Source: Acanthaster planci (taxonomy: Eukaryota > Echinodermata > Asteroidea > Valvatida > Acanthasteridae). Taken from it: 64,000 bases of DNA. Within the stretch, counting starts at the first letter, position 1. Each line of letters begins with the position of its first letter. This document shows, one piece after another, positions 23,601-37,200 of this stretch. A program made the translations under genes and the position numbers. The notes under the pieces are model-generated. The model was not told the origin of the DNA, did no database searches, and saw nothing but the letters and a program-made list of their open reading frames with translations. The DNA lies in the NCBI RefSeq assembly GCF_001949145.1, contig NW_019091461.1, forward strand, positions 620,001 to 684,000, written 5' to 3'.

Positions 23601-26600
23601 GGCACCAGGTACTGCACCTCGCAGCCCTCGCCGATCTCGTACAGGGCGTAGTCCCGGTCGGCTGTCGGGTGGGGCAGGGAGGCCCGGAACAGTGCCTTGA
23701 AGAGGAAGGCCGACAGGAAGCAGCTCTCCATGCGCAGGCCCAGGTCGGAGGTCAGGATGTACCTGGGTACGAGGCGACAGTGTCAGGGATCATAATGAAG
23801 TCAGAATTCAACAGAGTGAGCTCAAATTGGGGTCTGGGGTCAGGATATACGAGGACAGAGAGAAAGCATAAGCTAGTTCCAAACGGACCCTGTGCATTGT
23901 GTTGCTGCAATGTCATTCTGGGATTTTCATCTCACTTCTGAAAGTAATCAGCTGTTCATGGTCTTCTTTCCGTGTAGATCTCTCCAGGCTTTCTTGATGC
24001 AACACCTGTAAACCATTTAGGATTCCTTAATTCTATTACCAGAATGAATTAAATTAACTTGCACGCCAGATGCATGCCAGACCATTCCCAAAATACAGAC
24101 CATGCCAAGAAACCAACCCCACGGACGGTGTACTCGTGGGGGATGCCGTTAAAACAGTGGCCCCTAACTCACAGGTATAAGGGAAATTCCAGAAATCAAG
24201 GGTCCAACAGTGCGACATTTTTGTCTCCCAATTGCATCTGACCTTTGTTATTTGACATGGAAATATCACCAGAATTGTTTTCAAACTATTACTATTTGTA
24301 TGGCAGGTAATTTGCATTAATTCATCAATCTTGGAAATTAGAAAATGTGTTCGGAAGTTACAAAATCATAAGTTAGATTTTACAGGGACATGAAAAGAAA
24401 TGGACCCCTAATTTCTGGAATTACCCACATACTCAACTTTAAAAGCAAGCCACAACATTCTGTTGGCCAAAGAGGCCTTCAACACGCGCGTATGACTTGT
24501 GCATGAGCCCAGCACCATCACAGTAACAGCTAATTCTGGTCTTAATCTACATGCTACGTACTGTGCTATCTTGGAGGCCAACACCGCCCCCAGCAGGCAG
24601 CCCCACATGCCACAGCGATCCAGCAGCTGGGAGCTGATCTCGTGCTGTGACCTCTGACCTGTCAGCAGCTGACGCCAGCTGTGCAGGGTGTCAGTGGTGT
24701 TCATGATGAGATCCAGGGACTCCGACCACCACTTGAAAGCAGCTCTGCAAATAACCAAACAGGAAAATTTCTTCACTTTAATTACAACTGAGATGAAAGG
24801 ACGGGCCACGCCATCCTTGGAGTACGAGTGCTATACAGCATAACGATGGCAGGGAAATTATGCATTGACAGTTTCAGAGATTTCTACAAACCCTGATGCC
24901 GAAGAAAAACAGAGAATTTTACATGATGCATATATGGTGCATGCTTGTATCTTACCAAGATCAGTGCCAACACAAACAACTGCAATTAGGCACTGAATGT
25001 GTAAACAGCAGCTCAAAAGCAGTAGGCAAACGAATATGCCACCGGCTCTGATTTGACACTGCCGCTCTTGATGATGGCGAAGCATATGCCAGTGTATCGC
25101 ACAGACACCGCCGGCCTACTTGGCATTCAGCCGTACCTGATATTCGCCGCATGGTAGTGGAGGTTGCCCAGTTCATGCATGGCCTGGGCTGCAAGGCCTA
25201 ACTGCTTCCTGGCCAGTAACATCTCTGTGGACAGAATAGAGGTGGAGGAAATAACTGACTGACTATGAGATGAGATGAGGGGGGGAGGAGCTTAGGGGAG
25301 GGCAAATGTCCCCATTTCTTGTCTAACCTTTACTTTCTCAAACAGAATTTCATCTCGCTGAGTTTTTGAAAGAGTACCGTGAAATCGAACTGTAAAGTTT
25401 AAAGTGAGGAAAAAAAACTCCTGTTGTTTTTGGCAAATAAGAAAGACTGTGATTGCTAACAGTCCGTGCCTACCGATAGTCTTGTCATAGGAGGTCAGCA
25501 CCACCCCAAGTTGTGACTTGGGCAGGGCCGATGTCTGGACCTCGGCCATGGTCTTGAATTTCGCTTGGGCCAGGTCTGGTGGGACAGTCATCTGGGGCTG
25601 GTCATCGGTCTCGGAGAAGCCCACCCGGCTGTGGATGCTGTGGTGGCTGGGTACAGGGGCAGCTGCAAGGGGGGGGTCAGATGATGAAGACAGGTGGCAG
25701 GTGTTAGATTTTGATGCCAAAATAGCCACCATTATTGGTGTCTTCTTGGACTTTATAAAGCATTTGGGATATTCTAACCCTGAAACAATCGTCTTCAAGA
25801 ACTAAGAAGTTAGTTACTAAGCCAGATGCTTCGTTAGAAACATTCTGGAATTTTTTAAAACAATTTTTCATCAAGAATTTATCAAAATAAAAAACGAAAA
25901 AACAAACACAAAAAACAAAACTTTCAAATTCAAGCGCAAAAATTGCACAAGACTTTCTGCAGTGCTCTTTCACTTTTCATGGTACGCAGAGTGTACAACC
26001 AACCCTACAGAAAAGCAAGTTAACCTTAGGAAGGTCCCATGCACGGCTAACACAGTAAAGAACAGTCTTGTTCAATCTCTTTTGAGAAACCAACTGTTTC
26101 GCTAAAGGACACGTTACCATTTTGCTGCGTAGCAAGGTAGAGCACCAGCAGCTTGCGGCTGTGCTGCAAGGCTCTGGCTGTGTAGTTAGAGGCGCTCAAC
26201 GCTTGCTGGAACACAGTCAGGCTGTCGCCCACATCCAGGGGAACGCAGACCAGCTTGCCTGCATCTGAGGCTCCTGCACGGAGGAAAAGAGGTCAGTTAC
26301 TGGCTTGTGAGAAAACTAACAGACCTGGATTGACTGAATGTCATGTGAGGCTCCTGAGCTGAAGATCTCACTAAGCGGATTTATGTGTTCCGTAGAAATC
26401 TGCAATGGTCACCGGTAATGTAAATAACACAAGCTTTTAGCTGATATCAAGCAAATGTTTTCTTAGCAAATTTCTAAGTTTAACAGGCCTGTGAAACTGG
26501 CTCAGTTCAAGCACGCGTCTATGGTAATGGCTGCAGCCCCTACTTCCCATAGAGTCGCATGCAATTTCAAGACCCAGCCAAGTAACTGGGACATCGCCTA

Positions 26601-29600
26601 AGCACAAGACTTTAACAAGATCTTTGTCCATTTCTGACAACTGGAAAGAGAGCAAAGAATATGCCAACTTCTGAAACAGAAGTTGAGACGAGTAAGTAAC
26701 AGTTGAAGCCTTGATGAACGTGGAAGCATCTTGGCCATGAAGAATGCTCACTGCTCTAGTTGAAACCCCTCTTCATAGCCCACTGAACATTGTACTTATA
26801 TTCACAGGGTCTATGTTAGATTTGAATATGTCACAATTGTAATAACTGTTTTTATACTCTCACTTAAGTAATTAGGAATTGGCTGCATGGTCAACAGTAG
26901 TGCTATTTTTAGACTACAACTGCAATCCTTCGCAAAAGAGCCGAGAACTGACCTCCGTAAACATCGTGCCCCTCAGGGTCAATCCGTCCACCCATGTCAA
27001 TGGCCTTGAGATCGGTGGGGTCCAGCTCCACCGTCAGCTGGACCTCCTTGTAATTCCTGGCTGTGATCAGTGCCCCGCCCAGCTTGTCTGAGGCACGTTG
27101 GAAGTGGGGCTGGACTGGGGGCGGGCCCCCGTAGGCCTGGAGGCGGGAGATGAGCTTGCGCTGGGCCTGGACGAGGAGAGGGCTGACCTGCTCCGAGTAG
27201 CGCTCCCTGACAAAAAAAGTGGGAAAACTGCCACTGTTAGCTGAACTAAACATCACCAATTTTCCTGTGAATGTGCACAAAACTTCGGCATCTTCGCATG
27301 AGCATTTGTTACATGGCAGCAATGGCATTCAAGTGCTGGTCGTATCTCTCTCCTTGTTACTGTTATGGGGATATTTGTATGACTGCATCCAGGCCAACCA
27401 GAATTTTAACATGGGCTCATGGTCCCCATTTTGTTGAGTTCCCAAGTGTTTTGATAAATCTCCAAATTCATCCTGCCATCTTGCTGTTTTTTACAATAAC
27501 CCAAAAGTAGAATGCGGCTCTGCATGTTTGTTTCAGATTTTTATTTTTTAGTACTTTGGGGTGCAAAGTTTGTGTACTGATGTGCTCTATAACTAGCACA
27601 TAAAAATAGTGGGAAAGTTTGAAAGTTGGAGATGAGTTAATGCATACCATATTTCAAACAAATATTATACTGTGTGAAATTCGGTGCCCTTTGCATGAGT
27701 GAAAATCATTAGTTTCAAAAATCACAAAAGACGACACTGACAGGTGGCTCAGGGTTGAACTCACTGTGTCAAGATGTTGAATCTCATGGCCACATCGGCC
27801 AGGCATTCCCACTGCTGTTCATAATACAGCATCTCCAGCACCCTCAGCACCATGCGACGCATCCAGCGGGAGTCTACAGTGCTGACGTCATCCAGGGCGT
27901 TCTCAAACTTCAGGCTGGCCCCGCCCTTCTCGTCCGACACCGTCCCCACCCAGGTGTTGACTAGGATGGGTGGCTGCTTCTTGGACTTCTGCGGCAACGA
28001 AAAGCAAACAGTATTTTGGAGAGGGTTTGTGGAGAGGATTTTTTTGGGTTGGTGGTGCTCCCTATTGACTCTCTTCAAAGCGTGACTGATGGATTTAACA
28101 TTTCTTCTCACCTAACGCGAAAAAAAAGAGGAGTTGATTCTAAATCAGAAGTTATCTCTGGAAACTCTTTGGGATAACTTGGTCTATCTCGGGTTACATT
28201 TCCGAGCCTGCATGACGTCAAATGGACAAAGTTCTTTAAAATAGCCTTTTCTCAAACGGCCCGAGAACAGGATTTCATTTTTTACTGAGAGAAGAGAACT
28301 ACATAAATTGTTGTAACAGTATCACGTCAAAGTGTACTTGATACGTTAGTCAAGCTCACGTTTTTTACGAACACTCCCTTGTTGAAATTTTGCCTACTAG
28401 GTAAAATTAAACATTTCTCCCTGGATGTTGGAATTCCCAAAATAGAAGCTGCGACATTGGGCGACTGCTGAGCCTGTGCTAGACTGGAGACATGGATATA
28501 AGAACAGGGAAGTTTCTGAAATGGTATTGGATGCTATGCAGGCTCAACATGTTGTCTTATCTTGCAGTTTCGTCCACCTAGTGCTTAAAAGAACACACAA
28601 ATATGCAAACCAAGGTGGGTCTACACTGGTGTGAATATTTACACAAATTGACATCTACATCAGAGGTCATACCGTGTTGGTCACTAAATCGGACACTAAA
28701 TAGGTGTATGAGATATTCTGGAGCACCAGGTGGTGTACCTTCTGAGATGCCTCGGCCTGGCTCTGCAGGCACACCATCATGTCCAGCAGGCAGTCCACGG
28801 CCGTGTAGAAGGGCCGCCACACCACAGCCCTCAGGGCCTCCACGGACAGCAGGCCGTTGGTGTGGCCGCTGGCGAAGGTGTGGAGCAGGGCCGTGTGGGC
28901 ACAGTTCCACAGGGCCCGGCTGGCGTTCTGAAGGAGAGTCCAGTGGCTGCCGCGGTGCGCCAGCACCTGGTGGGAAAGGTAACATGAAACGGAGGTTGAG
29001 GCTACAATCTAGAAACACTGGGCCTGATTATCATCGACTGCATTTGGCTCCTGCGCAAATGTTATTTCCTCTTTTTAGGGTAATGCATTTTTTTTTCATC
29101 ATTTTCACGTATGTTTGGGAGGGGACTGGAGGCTGCGTATACTTTTCAAACTTATCAGAAATGAATACATCCAGCGCAGAAACCATGATCTTAATATTCG
29201 TCCTCTTTGTATGCTCCTAACAGGGGACCTAAAGTTTCGACATCTGATATCGAATACAACTTGAACTTCAATCTTAGGTGTTTGAGAGAATTCCCTGCCT
29301 AGCTCCACTTCCAAGACAACAAGAATATAATGGCCCGAGCATCAGTGTTGTAGTTGTGGCCATGGGACCAAACACAAGACCAGTGATAAGTCAAACGGGG
29401 GGGAACAGAAAGTGGTTAGGTTTAAAGAAGGGGCTGCAGTCAACTAACCACTGCCTTCTTGAGGTGGTTGAATGTCTTCTTGAGGCTGTCTACGGTGGCC
29501 TGCGTGGTGATGCCGGCGTAGTCGACGTGGTGCTGTGGGGCCTTGGTGGTGGGTTTCTCGCTGTCGTAGGACCGGTACGTCCTCATGGTGTCTGACTCTT

Positions 29601-31242
29601 TGTCGTCGGGAGGTGGGGGCACCAATGGCACTGGCTTACCTTTGAAAATCACAAAGATGGTTAAAAAGTCATTGAAAAAGTGTCCATAAAAGGTGTCTTT
29701 ATGAGACAGTGAAATGAAATGTCAAATTTACTTGATCCACAGCAACAATAGCCATCCTTGGTTGGCTGGTTGCAAACAAATAGTTTACTTTGATGAAAGT
29801 CACTTGACTGCGGCTTGAAATCACACGTCTCTATGGGAACTGGCTGAAGCCAGCTCTGTAGGTTTGTGCATAACTTCTAGCTGCAGCCAAGCAATTCGGA
29901 CACAACTTTGTACTGACTTGGCAACAGTGATGAGAGCAGCCAACCTCACTGGCCAGTGGCTTAAGCGGTTCCCACCGGTGCTTGTGTTGACATGCAGGGA
30001 TTTCCCATGCATGCTGCATGGAGGATGTTTAAAGTTAAACAGGTCTCGGCAAATTCTGTATGCATTATCGGATGACATCTATCCTTGTCCACACACTTGG
30101 GTGATTTGCATTGAGTATGTATGCACAAACAGAGCCACCAACTAAGGAGTGCAGGTTGAGCGTGTGAAGCGTTCACTGGGTCGTGGGCCACAGCTGGGCA
30201 TCGCAGCAAATATTGCACAGCAACATAGTCTCAGAGATTCAAAAAAGGTGATGATGCAGTGGGACCTAACAGAAATCTTGGACAAATATCTCCCAAGGGT
30301 TAGCGTTTGGGTAAGCCTGTGGTTGGCACCTCTTGCTGTTTTCAGAAGTCTGCCTCTTTTGGCTGAAAATAATACTGAGCCTCGGACGAGTCCATTGTGG
30401 AATAATGTCTACCAGTCTTTGACTGGTTTATGAAAACAAAATGACTTATGTTACACTGACTTACCCACAGTAACAAGCGCAGCCACCTCGATGGCTGACG
30501 GCTGCATCTTGTACTCGTCCCCTGGGTCCATCTGCTGCAGTTGCACCATGACGGGGTCGTTCATGGACGGCCGTGTGTCATCCTGCCTGGTAGCTGCCCG
30601 GGATGGTCCACCGTCCCAGCCTACTACCAGGGTGCCCGCGGTCTCAAAGGTGAACCATTCATTGTCCAAGTAAGAAGATCTATGGAAGGCAAGAAATCAT
30701 AGATTTTTACTGAACTATCTGAATAGATGAAAATGAACAATAAACTTGCTCAACTAGGATGTTTTTCTTTGAAAGTTTGCCAGAAACCCTCTTAAATAAT
30801 ACAAAAAAAGATTTATCAGTCATCACACAGCTTGAGTCACTATTTGAAAACCTACTTTAAATAAACTTAGTTTGAAATTAATTATGGTTCTAAACATTCT
30901 GGGAAGGTTTTATAATTCAGGATAGGTTACTTTCTGCTCAATCCAAGCAAAGCTGACTTTGTCCACCTAGTGTGGTCCCCTTGCAATCAACCTTGCTCTC
31001 TCAACCACTACACTTTCTTTTACATGTACATACAACTATTGAACTCAACTGGAAAATGCAGTACAGCCACTTTCAATGCAGCAGATTTTTTTGAGTCAGT
31101 GATGGGAATCTTTCCAGTGCTGCTGCAAATTTACCTGTAAATGTCTCCCGCCGCTGGTCCCATCAGTTTATCTCGCTTCTCCACCTTGTTCAAGAACTGG
31201 GCAAAGTGGCACAAGCCCTGAAGGATGTTCAACTACGAATGC

Positions 31243-31292
<50 letters not shown>

Positions 31293-34200
31293 AGACCTGG
31301 TGACTTCTGTTATCTCACAGGGAGAGATTCATACAGTCTCCCCACATAATCAGAGTCGGGCTGACCTGTTTCATGGCCTAGATAACCCTCCAAAGATAAT
31401 CAAAATTTTATGCAATATTGTAAAATGACTGGACTTGATGATAAAGCTACTGACGTGACAAATTGACAACAACGTTTGCTCTTTGCCTTGGGGATATGTT
31501 TTCGCCTTAGCCTTGAAAAGCGCCCATCTTCTAATTGGCTCCCCTACCCTCGCCCTACCCCCCATACCTGAGTTCTCCAGGGAATCTCGTCGGCACATAT
31601 CTTCCTCAGACGCTGCTTCTTCTTCTGGGTGTGGTAGAACTCGGGCAGGATCTGCTCCAACTTCTCAAAGGCCTGCCGTCAACACAACGCCGCATGGGAA
31701 TGAATGGACAGGATCCGGTAAAAAAACAAGAAGTAAGGAAGGGCAGCACGGCATAAATTCAACTTATTTCACCAAGTAACTTTCGAAACTAATGAACCAG
31801 CAGCAGTGGGAATGACGAAAAAGAGCCCCTTGAATAAAACAGGTACAACAGTAAAAGGATGACGTTTTACCAACACTGCAAAAAACAAACCAACCGACAA
31901 ACAAACAGAATTTATATCAGGTGGCTCTTCACCTGATAAGAACGTCTCAAAACTCACATCGCATTACTCAATAAGTAATAATGTGTTTAATTAGATTTAC
32001 TTACCACAGGACCAATTTTATGGAGCTGGTAAGCAAAAACTAATGCTCAGCAAATTTACGTCCTCAGCAAAAAAGCCACTAAGACTGAGTCACATACATT
32101 ACACGCTGCACAATGGCTTAGTTGGAGACCTCTATCAGCTAAGCAAATATGGTTCATGCTAAGCAAGCTTCTGCAGTTAGCAGCCTCAAACTGTCCATTG
32201 GTCTTGTATCAGTGCCCCCTTTTCCTGATTTTGCCCCCCTCCCCGGCCCCCTCTATCTCTGCTGACCTGGAGCTCCTTCTGCTCCTGCTGGGCCTTGGCG
32301 GCGTCCGACATCTTGGCCTGGTGGGACCGGAGGTGCACCAGCAGCTGGAACTTCTTCTTCTTGCGCCGGGGGCTCTTGGCGTCCTGGGCCTCCGGCTGGT
32401 TCTTGTTGGTGGCCGCCTGCACGGCGGTCGGCTTGTTCTGCCTGAGGAAATAAGACAGTGTCAGCGAGGATGAGATGTGAAGGTTTGCATGGTGGAGGAC
32501 GCAATGTGGGGGAGCTCTGCCATAGCTCTGCGTGGGAAGTCTCGCTCTTCTGCGCACAGGTGAGGTACTGAAGAGAACGAGTGGACTTATCATCTTGAGC
32601 AGTATGATGTGCCTGTTGTAAGGATTTTTGAAACAGTGTGACAGGAGAGAAATTTCATTCTCCATACTTGTGTGCAAAGACAACTCAAAACTTGATTTCT
32701 TGACGACCGTTGCGTCCACCGAAACCTTTATTCTGTTGAAATTCTACCTTTGTGTACTCAATGACGGCGGCAGCGTATTTCTTGGGGTCATCTCCGGCTA
32801 CGGTCACCCCGCCTGGCTGCTTGGACAGTGTGGCCTTCACAGCTGAGAGCTGCTCGTTGCGTCTATGAGGATACAGATGACAAAACATGGGTCATTCGGA
32901 TTTCAAGATCTAAAAGCTATTATTTGGAGCACTGTTTGGAAAAGATGTTCAAACATGGATTTCAAAGAAGCAAAGTCCCCGAGAGAAGAACCTGACATTA
33001 AGCCAGTTCAGATGTGTGTTTTGGTGCTCGAGTCGGCGTATAGACACACTGCAAGGGCTGACCTCATTCGATGTTCTCGCATGACCTGTGATACACTTCC
33101 CGCTGTGCATGCATTTTTGCCATGCTGAACTGCTTCACTGAGGAACAGAGCACTCAAACTGTAATTGTTTCAGTCATCATTTTGATGCGTACTATAAGCA
33201 AAATTTTAAACAGCAAAACAAAAATCTCCAAACAAGCAAAAATTTATGACTTGCCTCAAACCAGCTATTGGTCTGACCCTAGCATCAGTAAGTCTGGAAG
33301 GTGCTTCTTGCCAATCGCGAGGATGAATAAGCCCAGTTTATTTTGAAAAACGTAAAGAGAAAAACAAATGCACCCCTTTGACCTGGAAAGGTCCCATCCA
33401 GAAATGACCTGGAGTAACGCTGACCAGGAACCTTATTTTGGAGAGGTTATTTACCTAATAAGCCACTGGCTGGAGTCTTGACACCATTCAATGGCCGTGT
33501 CGACCAATCCCTCGCTCAATGCCTTCTGAACCACCTGGACCACAAACTCCAGGAAGCGAGCGCGCCGGCGAAACTTTACAACTACAATGATTTGGTAAGC
33601 AGGCAGCAGGAATGAAAAGAAAAAAAAGGCTCTGTCAATTTCCCATTCTTTTCAATTTTCTTTACTGGGTAGATGAGTGATTTTGGGACAACTGAGAGTG
33701 GAAATTAACAAAACAGTAAGCAGCATGTAGTTAACTTTTTTTTTTTAACCACTTGCTGCCGGATGGTTTGAAAAATGCAGTGCACGAAATTGGGACTTTT
33801 CCAAGATTTTCAGTTTTCAAAATTCTTCAAAAATTCATTATTTCAATTAATGGACGTTTACACCCACATGAATGACTGTCTGTTGGCCACTTTAGTCTGA
33901 CAGACAAAATCTATTGACGCCCGAGTATTTCAGCCAGGCCTGCAGCCTTGTAAAAAGAGCCCAGATTATGCGGTGTTATGTAACTTTCTTTTGTTCATGA
34001 ACCTGGCACAGTGCGCTGCTGACCTCTTTCCAATAGGGGCCAGATTAGCGTGCAGTGGTGCTATGTGGCTCATCGCTGCGGCGGTGGAGCGCTTTTGTCC
34101 CCGGTGGTAATCCGCTAGCTCTGAATGCCCCAAACCGTGGTATACTGTTTCAAAACAAGGCTGGATTATCTCCACTATTGAGAGTGAAAAAATGTCGGTA

Positions 34201-37200
34201 ATGCCCAGCAGCCTGGTCTTTTGTTCCGAGTACAGTCTTTAGTTACAAGGCTCAGTTCCCTTTGTCCCATTTCAGATTCCGTGTATAAAGCCTACGTGCT
34301 TGAAAACGGGTCGCCCAGCAGCAAGTGGTTAAATTAAAAGGCAAATATACAAGGAAATGATGAATCATGTATTAACTTTTACTTTGCTACAACAGTGCTT
34401 TGGATAAGACGGGAGTAAATTTTTTAGAAAAATTCAGTTCTGCATCCTGTGAAATGAACAGTAATACGGACATGGGAAAAAAAACACAGCTGTGGTACTT
34501 CAAAGTGTCAAGGTTTCACACACTTTACCTTCTTTGTAGGCATATCTGCTTGGTAAAGCTGCGATGAAGGCATGCAGGATGTTAGGGTCTTCAGACCCAG
34601 TCAATTCATCGGCATTGTGAGCTGTTCAAAGGATAGCAAAGGAGTGAAAGTCAACTGGTTATCATCTTACATAATGCACCTACAATGTTCTGCAACCTGA
34701 GGTCCAAAATCAAGAAAAGAATCCCTGGAAACTGGGAAGCTTATTAGCAAATAGAAATTCACTCATGTAAAAAACAACCAAAACGTCAAGTTTCCCTACA
34801 AATGTACACATCAGGCAGAATTCCTTGAGAGAAAAATTGCCAAAAAAATCTATTGTTGTGTTCTGGTCTTCTCATATTACACAATTACACATCAACACTG
34901 AACTGTCCCCTTAACAATCCAAATAGCTATGGCAGATAACGTACCGAGTTTAGATAGTTTGAGCATGTGTGCCTCCAGCGCCCTCAACTCCTCGTTCTTC
35001 GGGCCTTCCACATTGTAGATGGTCTGACCAAACCGTCGAGGGCGCTTCTTCTTGGCAACCACTGCCCCTGCTTGGCCAGTCCCGCCGTCGACGTCCTCGA
35101 TGAAATCGATGGCCTCCACCTTCCCTTTCTGCTCGGACTCCTGAAGGAAAAAACACCCCCAACAAGTAAGGAGCTGCATATATTTTTGTACAAATACGCT
35201 GATGTTACATGCTCACGGAGTTCATGAGAGATTTGGGTAGTGACCCGCACAAGTTCATAAAGAGCAAATCAACTCTTGGGGTTAAAACCAACATTAAGTC
35301 TTAACTTATCAATATGTTACTTGCAGGAGTGAGAGAGATGTTCTTGAACTGAGTCCTGTCCGAGCAAGTAGTAAAATGTCTTCTCACTAGTTCTCAGAAA
35401 TACACAATGCTTGTAGATGTTGCATGGGTGAAGCAAGGACGTAAGGGGGCTTTGACTATTTTGCCTGAAATTCCAGGCATACAGGAAAAAATATGAGAAG
35501 CACAGACTGACCTTCTTTTCAAGTTCCCAAAATTCAACATGCACAAAAATGCAAAGAGAAAAATTCCAGTTTTGTAAAAATACTAGAATCGGAAGCTCCG
35601 TCTGACCTTCTCAATGGCCAGCATTTTCTTGCCGGTGTCGGTGACATGGTTGGCCAGACCCTTCTGCTTCCAGACCCGCAGCACCTTGGCCATGTGGTAG
35701 GTGATAACGGCGATCATGTGGTGCAGGCTGTCCGAGACAGATTGCTGGCGGCGCTGGCGCAGGCTGGCCGGCATCTCCAGCAGGATGGCATAGCAGCGCG
35801 TCAGCACCTGAAGACAATAAAAAGACTTACGGCGTTGAGGTCTGGGACTTTGTGAGTGCTTCGTTAGCACTCATAGGTCTTCACTGTTAAAATGCATGTA
35901 TCCCAGTCTCAATGTAAGCTAAAGGCTTCTCACATAATTTCTTTGTTTTTACACAAGACTTGGCAGGAATCAGAAGTGGCTACTGTCCCATGCCGGTCAG
36001 CATGCACTATTAATGTGCTCTTAATCTAACTGCATACCAGTGTTGTAGTTGAGATCATCACAAGACCAGACACAAGACCCGACACAAGACCATGCACAAG
36101 ACCACGCACAAGACCAGTCAGAAGTAACGACAAAGGAATGCTTTTGTTGCAGTTCATTTGAATAGCTTGTGACTTCAACTCGGACTGGAGGTCTTGTGTT
36201 GGTCTTGACCTGGTCTTGTGAAGGTCTTAAGTGGTCTAGACCACAATACTGCTGCACACCATGAAAGTGCCCGAGACAGACCATGGTGCTTTGCACTTCC
36301 ATTAACCAAAAGGGTATTTCTGCAAGGCGGTGATAGCAAAACTAAAATAGCTTGTAATTTCATTGATAAAAAGTCCACGGACACAGCAGAGGAGCACCTT
36401 GATTATAATGAAGTGTGTGCATGAAGAAAAGTGTTCTGTTTTTTTTCCCTAAAATATCACAGAATCCAGAGTGACACAAGTTGCATGAACAGAAGTCTTT
36501 GTTTAGCGACTGCAAAAAGCCATCCTCCAGTTGTACTTGGCTGAATACATCCTGGGCTGGCAGGCTGCATCTGAGTCATTTGTTTTGTGGCTGTGACTTG
36601 GGCTCATGTGCTAACCCATCACAGTGGAAATCATAGCCACAGCCGTAAAACGTCAGTTGCAGACGCAGTCTTGTGGCATGACAGCTCTCACCTGTACAAC
36701 TGGCGTGGATGGGATCTTGTAGTGGATGATGGGAGCCAGCAGCCCGTAGCACTGCACCACGGCCTGCAGGGCTAGGTTGGACTCGTTCAGCCAGCCAGCT
36801 AACTCCATGGCCACTAGCATACGCTCACACTCAGCCAATCGTTGAAGCTGTGAACGACAGGTACCACAAACATCAAAGAATTTCTGCTGTGCTGATCGGC
36901 AGCATGCTGCCCACCCTAATACTGACAGGAAGCACCGAGAAGAGAACGAATCTCGTCTGGAAAGCACCAAAGTTAACCTATTTGCTCCATGGATCACACA
37001 AGTCAAAGTTAAAATGGCCTACTTCACACAGGTTTCAATTAATAGACTGGTTGCTCTGTATATCCATGTTAATATACTACATCAAATTAGATGTTTGTTT
37101 TTCATCAAATACCAACCTGCCCCTTAGAGTAGGGTCCTCGATCACAGAGCTTGTCACAGTAGATCTCCCCTTCTCTTACACTGACGTCTACATTGATGAA

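Noticed and set aside
23483-23941. 152-codon plus-strand open frame
   Set aside because: Antisense shadow of CFAP54 exon 23762-23495. Long only because the exon is GC-rich.
28603-29220. 205-codon plus-strand open frame
   Set aside because: Antisense to the GC-rich CFAP54 exon at 28966-28739. It runs through splice sites, has Pro/Arg/Gly-biased composition and shows no family features.
36059-36112. CACAAGACC repeats as a CRISPR-like array
   Set aside because: Units are contiguous without unique spacers and the genome is eukaryotic. It is a simple tandem repeat.
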